Shown: positions 15,160 to 20,494 of the stretch, in pieces | How positions within the stretch are numbered: the stretch's first letter is position 1 | How the letters are laid out: each line of letters opens with the position of its first letter | From: an uncultured bacterium | GTDB lineage: Bacteria; Bacteroidota; Bacteroidia; Bacteroidales; Bacteroidaceae | Reading direction: 5' to 3' | Assembly (NCBI GenBank): GCA_945788485.1 | Contig: CALZMB010000006.1 | Location: 1-20,752, forward strand | Length of the DNA stretch: 20,752 nucleotides | Translations under genes and position numbers: made by a program | The notes under the pieces: model-generated | The model's database searches: none | Told to the model about the DNA's origin: nothing | What the model saw: the letters and a program-made list of their open reading frames with translations, nothing else

Positions 15160-15197
15160 TCCCGCCTCCTTCGCCACACAATCTAACCGTCTCTCTC

Positions 15198-15833
15198 ATG
15201 ACAAGTCAGAAAATCCAAATAGCCATCCTCGCTTTGCAAGGAGCGTTTGCTGAACATCAGCAGACGCTCCTTCAGCTCGGCGCAGACACTCACCTCATCC
15301 GTAACCTTGACGATTGGAACGCATTCTGTCGCCTGAAAACCGCAGGCCACCCTTCCGGCCTCGTCATTCCCGGCGGTGAGAGCACTGCCATGCTTCGCAT
15401 CATGAACGATGAAAGCCTTCTCCAACCCCTCCGCGACACCATCCTCTCCGGCTTGCCAGTCTTCGGCACCTGTGCCGGTATGATACTCCTTGCCCGCGAG
15501 GTGGAGAACGACACCCGAAGCCGCCTCGCCACCATGGACATCACCGTTCGCCGCAACGCCTACGGCAGACAGCTCGGCAGTTTCCACACCGTCCAGCCTT
15601 TCCTCTTCCCGTCAACAGACAGTGCCGCATACGTCCCCCACACAGTCCCCATGACATTCATCCGCGCACCGTATATCACGGCTGCAGGAGCGGATGTCAC
15701 CGTTCTTGCTACCGTAGATGGCAACATCGTGGCGGCGCGTCAGCAGTCGCAACTCGTCTGCTCTTTCCATCCCGAACTCGACGACAGCCCCCTTATCCAC
15801 AACCTCTTCCTCGACATCGTACGTCAGGCGTGA
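15198..15833 (+). CDS. pdxT: Pyridoxal 5'-phosphate synthase, glutaminase subunit
   Basis: The 211-residue class I glutamine amidotransferase hydrolyses glutamine and channels ammonia to PdxS. The nucleophile is Cys92 in GTCAGM, with His191 and Glu193 of FHPEL completing the triad. The oxyanion-loop motif GGES is at 59-62, and the N-terminal LALQGAFAEH contacts PdxS. Length is slightly above the usual 190-200 residues. Its stop codon lies inside the terminator hairpin. Confidence 0.96.
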   Translation: MTSQKIQIAILALQGAFAEHQQTLLQLGADTHLIRNLDDWNAFCRLKTAGHPSGLVIPGGESTAMLRIMNDESLLQPLRDTILSGLPVFGTCAGMILLAREVENDTRSRLATMDITVRRNAYGRQLGSFHTVQPFLFPSTDSAAYVPHTVPMTFIRAPYITAAGADVTVLATVDGNIVAARQQSQLVCSFHPELDDSPLIHNLFLDIVRQA

Positions 15834-15861
15834 TATACGCCTGACGTAACTTTTTATTTTT
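15820..15861 (+). terminator. Intrinsic terminator of pdxST, overlapping the pdxT stop
   Basis: TACGTCAGGCGT (15820-15831) and ACGCCTGACGTA (15837-15848) form a perfect 12-bp stem with the loop GATAT, followed by a T-rich tail (15851-15861). The pdxT TGA (15831-15833) lies at the stem tip, so a ribosome finishing pdxT would cover half of the hairpin. Confidence 0.9.
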
Positions 15862-15881
15862 CCTTCCAAGAACACGCGATG

Positions 15882-16031
15882 TCAAAATAGTATCACCCAT
15901 CTCTTGAAAAAACGTATGTATGATACAATCTTGACACCCGAAAAGCCACCGAAATTCTGATGCGCCTTCCCGACATCGGTTTTACATCGATTTTTTGTGG
16001 TTTTGTTGTGTTTTGCGTATATTATTGACAA
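15882..16031 (-). pseudogene. Minus-strand open stretch, possibly a gene remnant
   Basis: Forty-nine codons are open on the minus strand, from just after an in-frame TGA to a TGA at 15882-15884. The end of the peptide (AHQNFGGFSGVKIVS... then FFKRWVILF) looks more protein-like than random AT-rich DNA. It has no ATG; the only possible start is TTG at 16031. It might be the end of a decayed transposase or a Bacteroidales repeat. I cannot name a family. Confidence 0.2.
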
Positions 16032-16054
16032 TCAACAAAATATGCGAATTAGTG

Positions 16055-16085
16055 TTTTTGACGGGTGTGCTTCGTTCGTCAAAAA
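16055..16085. repeat. Perfect stem-loop TTTTTGACG / CGTCAAAAA
   Basis: TTTTTGACG (16055-16063) and CGTCAAAAA (16077-16085) pair perfectly around a 13-nt loop. The T-runs are on the 5' side of both strands, so it is not an intrinsic terminator in either direction. Possible repeat-element end or small structured RNA. Confidence 0.45.
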
Positions 16086-16250
16086 GCGTGCAAAACTTGT
16101 TCTATATAGTCAATCTTGGCTCGTCATAATGTCTATCTTACAGCTTTAATTAGTCTATTTTGAAGCCTCACTTTGACTATTTTACAATCTGAAACAAAAC
16201 AAAACTGCACATCGGATGGCTATAATTGCAACTCCAAACAGCATTTATGC

Positions 16251-16301
16251 GCTGACAATTTTGATTTTCCGTTATTCGCGAACGTGAAAGAAAGTGTCAG
16301 C
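16251..16301. repeat. Inverted repeat GCTGACA / TGTCAGC
   Basis: GCTGACA (16251-16257) and TGTCAGC (16295-16301) can close a 37-nt loop that contains the palindrome TTCGCGAA. Together with the small hairpin GGCTGT/ACAGCC at 16335-16353 it makes this interval unusually rich in paired elements. Confidence 0.3.
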
Positions 16302-16436
16302 AGGAGTGTCCATGTGATACGATATTATGTTAAAGGCTGTATGCAGCACAGCCGATGAGCATCAATACGGATTGTATATGTATGGTTGTCTTTTTTATTT
16401 AACCTAAGCCTGAAACCACATCAGTCTTTTCTGCTG

Positions 16437-16458
16437 CTAATCAGTTGTTTATGATTAG
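16437..16458. repeat. Stem-loop CTAATCA / TGATTAG
   Basis: A perfect 7-bp stem with an 8-nt loop lies 160-180 nt beyond the end of the sigma-macro gene on the minus strand. There is no U-run behind it in either direction, so a terminator role is unsupported. Confidence 0.35.
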
Positions 16459-16559
16459 TGAGCTAACTCTGCCGGCAAACACTTTCTTGAGCTCTTCCGC
16501 AGTATTTCGCTCCCAACAGGCAATTCTGGTTGGCAGCTTTGAGCGTCTGCATATTCCTT
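16449..16559 (-). pseudogene. Possible C-terminal gene remnant on the minus strand
   Basis: One minus-strand frame reads a coherent peptide (LPTRIACWERN, then TAEELKKVFAGRVSSLIINN) and ends at a TGA (16449-16451), but it has no start codon and is preceded by stops. It lies just behind a 19-codon open frame that starts at 16619. The two are in different frames and might be parts of one broken gene downstream of the sigma-macro gene. Family unknown. Confidence 0.2.
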
Positions 16560-16619
16560 TTACTTATCAAGTTTTTCTTGAAAGCGCTCGCACATAATCA
16601 GAAGATTTTCATTTGTCAT
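16560..16619 (-). CDS. Possible 19-codon ORF behind the sigma-macro gene (doubtful)
   Basis: An ATG on the minus strand at 16619, only 2 nt after the sigma-macro stop codon, opens a frame for MTNENLLIMCERFQEKLDK and a TAA at 16560-16562. The tight spacing is typical of an operon, but the length gives little evidence. It may be the intact start of the broken gene noted at 16449-16559. Confidence 0.25.
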   Translation of the reverse strand: MTNENLLIMCERFQEKLDK

Positions 16620-16621
16620 CG

Positions 16622-17710
16622 CTATTCTAATATGTTTATAAAATCTTCTGGCAGATAAATGTTTGTCATATCCTTCGCAGCATAAAACAGCGGTGCAATG
16701 TCCTTTGGCTCAAAGCCTGCAATGCCACATCCGACAGGAGTTACGAGGAAGTTGAATTCCGGATGCTGAGATGCGAAAGCCATGAACTCGTCCACGTATG
16801 GTCTGATTGTCTCTACACCGCCTTGCATGGTTGGAATGGCGTATGACTGCCCTTGAAGTCCGACTCCTTTGCCCATAATAGCTCCAAAGTTCATTCTCGC
16901 CATACGCGCAGCACCGCCAGCATGAATGCCTTGAAGGTTTGAGCCGAATACAAAAATCTCGTTCGGTTTGAGGGAAGATATAAAGGCAGGGGTGATACGT
17001 CTGTTGTCCATATAAGATTGTACTGCTGATATTCTGTCTTCGTGAATGTCGTACAAAGCCCCGTAGCCTGGCGCTGCCGAAGGCATTGCATTATCCTCGC
17101 AGATTGCCATATTGCCTGTGTACAGTCCCGTTGCGTAGTTCTCAATGACGAACGGGGTCACAACTTCTTTCATCATTTTCTTGTAGCGTTGGTTGACAGC
17201 AGCAGGCGTCATACCCAGTTGTTCAGCCACCTCTTTCTGCTTGAATCCTGCATAGAGAATCATGTGCGCTATCTCCTGCATCTTCCTGTCATGATAATGA
17301 CTGGCAACAGCTTCTGCCACCTGAAAGAGAATACCTTCCTCATGATCTGTTGACCGAACATATTCAAGGACTGCATCTGACTCTGTTGTTACCTGGTTCT
17401 CAAATTCCTTATTGTATGCCTTTAGCGCATCCAATACGACGAAACGGAATCCTCCCATCATCCATGTGGATAGCTTCATTTCCTTGGGTCTATCTTCCAA
17501 CTGATGAAAGTCATGGCTTAATAATTGGATGTAGTATTCGTGTGCCAGGGAATAGAAATCAAGTCCGGTCTTGTTCTGAAGCTGGTACTTATGGTCAAAG
17601 ACCGCATAGGCACGGCGACAATAACCATAGAAATACTCTTTGGTTATGTCTTCGTCAAATGAACGGAATCCGTCCAGGATATATGTGTCTTTACTGAGGT
17701 CGTTGAACAT
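16622..17710 (-). CDS. Sigma-70-like / macro-domain-like fusion protein
   Basis: This 362-residue protein joins two parts. Residues 20-105 resemble sigma-factor region 2 (an aromatic, basic helix bundle with STWMMGGFRFVVLDALKAYN), and 140-185 resemble region 4, with a helix-turn-helix (KQKEVAEQLGMTPAAVNQRYKKMM). After a linker, residues 248-360 form a macro-like ADP-ribose-binding domain: EIFVFGSNLQGIHAGGAA, GLQGQSYAIPTMQGG and TPVGCGIAGF are the glycine-rich loops expected around the ligand. That C-terminal part is found elsewhere as a stand-alone small protein. I chose 17710 because the upstream in-frame ATG at 17734 lies inside the -7 box. It is divergent from the VWA gene and near Nudix and ADP-ribosylglycohydrolase genes. 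A transcription factor that senses an ADP-ribose compound is an inference. Confidence 0.75.
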   Translation of the reverse strand: MFNDLSKDTYILDGFRSFDEDITKEYFYGYCRRAYAVFDHKYQLQNKTGLDFYSLAHEYYIQLLSHDFHQLEDRPKEMKLSTWMMGGFRFVVLDALKAYNKEFENQVTTESDAVLEYVRSTDHEEGILFQVAEAVASHYHDRKMQEIAHMILYAGFKQKEVAEQLGMTPAAVNQRYKKMMKEVVTPFVIENYATGLYTGNMAICEDNAMPSAAPGYGALYDIHEDRISAVQSYMDNRRITPAFISSLKPNEIFVFGSNLQGIHAGGAARMARMNFGAIMGKGVGLQGQSYAIPTMQGGVETIRPYVDEFMAFASQHPEFNFLVTPVGCGIAGFEPKDIAPLFYAAKDMTNIYLPEDFINILE

Positions 17711-17731
17711 GATGGGAACTTCTTTTATCTG

Positions 17732-17739
17732 CAAAGTTA
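17732..17739 (-). promoter_or_regulatory. -7 box of the sigma-macro gene
   Basis: TAACTTTG on the minus strand fits TAnnTTTG and puts the start near 17726, about 16 nt before the ATG at 17710. No -33 box is seen at the standard distance, so the promoter may depend on an activator or on an alternative sigma, perhaps the product itself. Confidence 0.5.
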
Positions 17740-17852
17740 ATCATTATTCCTCAAAAAAGTGCATTATTTTTTGCAACCATGCTTAATTTTTCCTGAAAAC
17801 CTTCTTCTTTATAGGTAAAGAGATTAGAAATTCTATTATCAACCCTTTAATT

Positions 17853-17859
17853 TGGAGGA
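17853..17859 (+). promoter_or_regulatory. Strong Shine-Dalgarno site before the VWA gene
   Basis: TGGAGGA lies 8 nt before the ATG at 17868. Such strong ribosome-binding sites are uncommon in Bacteroidetes and absent from the other genes here, which fits foreign origin or high translation. Confidence 0.5.
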
Positions 17860-17867
17860 CATAAAAA

Positions 17868-18674
17868 ATGGCAGAAGTAATCAAGAAAGAGACAACAGTA
17901 ACCGAGACAACAACCGTAACCATCGGTAAAGGACACAAGAAATCATGGAAGGATATGGCTCCCAAGAAGCAAGGTGTCCTCGATATGGTCATTGCCTTTG
18001 ACACAACAGGATCAATGGCAGCATATATAGAGGATGTACGTCAGCAAGTCGCAGAGCTGATTCCTCGACTCTTCAAAGACGATGAAGACCTACGCTTAGG
18101 TGTTGTGGCTTTTGGTGACTATTGCGACATGGAGAGTAAGCATGTATATGGAGATGCTTATCAGTGTCTAATGCCTACCAATAACGAGAATGATATCATC
18201 CGTTTCATCAGGAACACCAAAGACACGAGCGGAGGTGATGGTGATGAGTTCTACGAGTTGGTCATCAAGAAGATTGTTGAAGAGACACCTTGGAGAAGAG
18301 GATCGACAAGAAGCATTCTGCTCATTTCTGATGCAGAGCCACATGAGTTAGGCTACAGCTACCAGGACTTTGTCAGAAACAATCAGATTGACTGGCGACA
18401 CGAAGCACGCAAGGCAGCAAAGCGTCGCATCAAGATTGATACTGTGACCATCGAACCACTACCTTGGTATAAGGAGTTGTCTCGTATGACGAATGGTGTA
18501 AGTGCTCCGTTCAGTTCAAGTCATAAGACTGGTGACCTTGTCGTAGCAGCTACACTTTCTCGTGGAAGTGAGAAGCAGCGTATGATGTTCGACAAGATGG
18601 AAGCCTGTTGTTGTGAGCCTGAAATGGCAAGCGTTTATGCTTCATATCGCAAGGAAAGAGAGTCAAAAGACTAA
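17868..18674 (+). CDS. von Willebrand factor A (VWA) domain protein
   Basis: The 268-residue cytosolic protein starts with a Thr-rich, repetitive tail (TTVTETTTVTIGKG, 9-22). A VWA domain follows with a complete metal-ion-dependent adhesion site: DTTGS at 45-49 (a DxTxS variant of DxSxS), Thr120 in DTSGGDGDE and Asp155 in LLISDAEPHE. No signal peptide or transmembrane segment is visible, so it should bind a partner in the cytoplasm. The tail contains the Cys run ACCCEPE (246-252). It is divergent from the sigma-macro gene across 157 bp and 72 nt ahead of the Nudix gene. Intracellular VWA proteins often act with AAA+ ATPases or in stress systems, but no ATPase is encoded here, so its role remains unknown. 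Confidence 0.85.
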   Translation: MAEVIKKETTVTETTTVTIGKGHKKSWKDMAPKKQGVLDMVIAFDTTGSMAAYIEDVRQQVAELIPRLFKDDEDLRLGVVAFGDYCDMESKHVYGDAYQCLMPTNNENDIIRFIRNTKDTSGGDGDEFYELVIKKIVEETPWRRGSTRSILLISDAEPHELGYSYQDFVRNNQIDWRHEARKAAKRRIKIDTVTIEPLPWYKELSRMTNGVSAPFSSSHKTGDLVVAATLSRGSEKQRMMFDKMEACCCEPEMASVYASYRKERESKD

Positions 18675-18714
18675 CTACCGACTCCTTTTCTGCCTGAAAT
18701 TGAAGAATTTTTAG

Positions 18715-18722
18715 TAATTTTG
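18715..18722 (+). promoter_or_regulatory. -7 box for the Nudix / ADP-ribosylglycohydrolase pair
   Basis: TAATTTTG fits TAnnTTTG and lies 24 nt before the Nudix ATG, in the 72-nt gap after the VWA gene. No standard -33 box was found. The pair may be transcribed from here as well as with the VWA gene. Confidence 0.4.
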
Positions 18723-18746
18723 CAGTCAAATGTGATATAGGAATTT

Positions 18747-19190
18747 ATGGCATATACATATAAATATCCACGTCCTGCAGTTACAGCTGACTGCGTAGTG
18801 ATGACAAGAGAAACAGAGCCCAAGGTTCTGCTCATACAACGTGCCAACGACCCTTTCAAGGGTTGTTGGGCTTTCCCTGGCGGTTTCATGAACATGGATG
18901 AGACACTTGAACAATGTGCCGTCCGTGAGTTGGAAGAAGAAACAGGACTTTCTGTTAGCGAGGAAGAGATTTTCGCTTTCGGCACATTCTCCGCTGTTGA
19001 CCGTGATCCACGAGGTCGTACTATCAGCAAGTCATTCCTTACCCTTGTTGATGAACCTTTGGAAGTCCAGGGGCAGGATGATGCAGCCAAAGCACAGTGG
19101 TTTTCGATAGACTCACTCCCTGAACTTGCCTTTGATCATGAAGAAATGTTCGGTCACGCTTATAGCTTATACAAACTGTTAATGAAATAA
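18747..19190 (+). CDS. Nudix hydrolase, ADP-ribose pyrophosphatase type
   Basis: The 147-residue enzyme has a perfect Nudix box at 46-68: GFMNMDE, seven residues, then RELEEETGL with the metal-binding glutamates at 61, 64 and 65. The N-terminal strand YPRPAVTADCVV is typical of the ADP-ribose pyrophosphatase group, which splits ADP-ribose to AMP and ribose 5-phosphate. Specificity is inferred from this strand and from the neighbours. It ends 6 nt before the ADP-ribosylglycohydrolase start, so the two form an operon in which one would free ADP-ribose and the other destroy it. Confidence 0.88.
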   Translation: MAYTYKYPRPAVTADCVVMTRETEPKVLLIQRANDPFKGCWAFPGGFMNMDETLEQCAVRELEEETGLSVSEEEIFAFGTFSAVDRDPRGRTISKSFLTLVDEPLEVQGQDDAAKAQWFSIDSLPELAFDHEEMFGHAYSLYKLLMK

Positions 19191-19196
19191 AGAACT

Positions 19197-20009
19197 ATGA
19201 TAGGAGCAATAATTGGTGACATCGTAGGTAGCATCTACGAGTTCAACAATATCAAAACTAAGGAGTTTCCATTCTTCCAAGAGGATATGGAGTACACGGA
19301 TGATAGCATTCTGACTTTTGCAACTGCAAAATGGATTCTTGACGGATGTGATAATGCAGCAAAGCACTATGCAGATTTTGCTTCTCGTTATGAGTGTCCT
19401 ATGGGAGGCTATGGTTCTGGATTCCAGAATTGGGTTATCCGTGCAACTCGCCAGGGTGACTATAGCAATTATAACAGTTGTGGAAACGGCTCGGCCATGA
19501 GAATTGCACCTGTAGGCTGGTCATTCGATACTGAAGAAGAGGTGATGAAATATGCAAAGCTTTCTGCTGAATGTACCCACAATCATCCTGGAGGCATAGC
19601 CGGAGCTCAGGCTACTGCACTATGTATCTTCTGGGCTCGTAAGAACATGGATAAGGATTTCATCCGTAATGAGATAGAATCACATTTTGGTTATAATCTC
19701 CATCATACAGTAGAGGAGTTGCAGGAAGTCTATTCATGGGATGGTATGCCTAATGAAGAATGGAGCGGAGCAACATGTCAGGGATCAGTTCCGCAAGCCA
19801 TTATCTGCGCACTTGAAGCAAATGACTATGAGGATGCAATCCGTAATGCCGTAAGTATTGGTGGTGACTCTGACACAATCGCATGTATCACAGGTGGTAT
19901 TGCAGAAGCCTTATATGCAGTACCTCTTAACATCATAGAGGAGGCAATAAAGAAGCTACCTGATGAGTTCTGTGAGATCATCAGCGAGTTTGGTCAAGTT
20001 CACCATTAA
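19197..20009 (+). CDS. ADP-ribosylglycohydrolase (DraG / ARH family)
   Basis: The 270-residue protein has all the metal-site motifs of the family: GDIVGSIYE (Asp8), YTDDSILT (Thr34, Asp35, Asp36), the central THNHPGGIAGAQA (127-139) and the C-terminal GGDSDTIACITGG (Asp224, Asp226, Thr227). These bind two magnesium ions and ADP-ribose. Members remove ADP-ribose from arginine or serine side chains, from DNA bases, or hydrolyse O-acetyl-ADP-ribose; the target here cannot be read from sequence. No ADP-ribosyltransferase is seen in the window. It follows the Nudix gene by 6 nt and is followed by a strong terminator. Confidence 0.92.
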   Translation: MIGAIIGDIVGSIYEFNNIKTKEFPFFQEDMEYTDDSILTFATAKWILDGCDNAAKHYADFASRYECPMGGYGSGFQNWVIRATRQGDYSNYNSCGNGSAMRIAPVGWSFDTEEEVMKYAKLSAECTHNHPGGIAGAQATALCIFWARKNMDKDFIRNEIESHFGYNLHHTVEELQEVYSWDGMPNEEWSGATCQGSVPQAIICALEANDYEDAIRNAVSIGGDSDTIACITGGIAEALYAVPLNIIEEAIKKLPDEFCEIISEFGQVHH

Positions 20010-20061
20010 ACTCACAAAACAAAAAGGCAAAGATAGAATGATGTTTAACAACTTCGAATAG

Positions 20062-20109
20062 TTATAGCCGTCAAAGTCTTTTACAGAGACCTTGACGGTT
20101 ATAATTTTT
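20062..20109 (+). terminator. Intrinsic terminator of the Nudix / ADP-ribosylglycohydrolase pair
   Basis: TTATAG plus CCGTCAA (20062-20074) pairs with TTGACGG plus TTATAA (20092-20104, one G-U pair), GTCT (20076-20079) pairs with AGAC (20087-20090) at the tip, and a short T-run (20105-20109) follows. Confidence 0.85.
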
Positions 20110-20127
20110 GTAATAGAATCGTGTCAC

Positions 20128-20164
20128 CATATCTGTGGCTAACAGAGTCGCAGATATGTTTTTT
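20128..20164 (+). terminator. Second terminator hairpin
   Basis: CATATCTGTG (20128-20137) and CGCAGATATG (20149-20158) form a 10-bp stem with one G-U pair, followed directly by six T (20159-20164). Confidence 0.75.
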
Positions 20165-20239
20165 CGAGGCTTACTTTGATGGTGTACTTTCTTGTCTTGA
20201 ACTATAATTTTGACTTGACTGAAGGGTTCAAAATCGGGT

Positions 20240-20277
20240 GTTGCTCTTGACGCGTTAAATCAAGAGGAACAATTTTT
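20240..20277 (+). terminator. Third terminator-like hairpin
   Basis: CTCTTGA (20244-20250) and TCAAGAG (20260-20266) pair perfectly, extended by GTT/AAC after a mismatch, then AATTTTT. It is weaker than the two before it and could equally be an operator. Confidence 0.45.
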
Positions 20278-20305
20278 CATTCAACCGTACTACGAACGAA
20301 AACTG

Positions 20306-20313
20306 TAACTTTG
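20306..20313 (+). promoter_or_regulatory. -7 box for the right-edge gene
   Basis: TAACTTTG fits TAnnTTTG exactly, and the longer string TAACTTTGCA recurs at other promoters in the window (2732, 14218). I see no standard -33 box. Predicted start near 20320. Confidence 0.45.
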
Positions 20314-20315
20314 CA

Positions 20316-20405
20316 CTTGTACAACCGGTATTTCGATTTTCGACATTTCAAATTCGACTCCAATGTCAATTGTGATCATCAACATTGTACCGTTTTTTGT
20401 ACAAG
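20316..20405 (+). promoter_or_regulatory. Repeated TTGTAC elements and inverted repeat in the leader of the right-edge gene
   Basis: CTTGTACAA (20316-20324) and TTGTACAAG (20397-20405) are inverted copies and each contains the palindrome TTGTACAA. A third TTGTAC lies at 20385-20390, and CAATGT (20361-20366) can pair with ACATTG (20382-20387). The arrangement right after a promoter suggests an operator or a folded leader. Confidence 0.4.
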
Positions 20406-20494
20406 TAGATTATACATCAGTAGTTCAATAAAATATAGACACATGAATAGTTCTTTATCGCATCAATCAAACGTGGTATTCCGGATGAACAGCC

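Larger units (their letters stand above)
15862..16621. other. 760-bp interval without a clear gene
   Basis: AT-rich DNA with several stem-loops and two minus-strand stretches that look weakly coding (described separately). I found no tRNA, no CRISPR-like direct repeats and no complete insertion sequence. A plus-strand open frame of 61 codons at 16173-16358 has no protein-like features. It marks the change from core metabolic genes to the accessory-looking cluster. Confidence 0.5.
20010..20442 (+). other. Gene-free interval with tandem hairpins and a promoter
   Basis: About 430 nt contain three successive terminator-like hairpins (20062-20109, 20128-20164, 20240-20277), a -7 box at 20306-20313 and a leader with repeated TTGTAC elements. 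No gene is supported in it. Confidence 0.5.

Noticed and set aside
14071..15177. 368-codon open frame on the minus strand opposite pdxS
   Set aside because: It is antisense to a textbook PdxS with all catalytic residues; the GC-rich third positions of pdxS keep the opposite frame open.
16173..16358. 61-codon plus-strand open frame in the gene-poor interval
   Set aside because: Its composition is like that of the surrounding non-coding DNA, and it overlaps two inverted repeats; no domain or coding bias is visible.
15862..16621. CRISPR array
   Set aside because: I looked for evenly spaced direct repeats here and in the other gaps; only inverted repeats of differing sequence are present.
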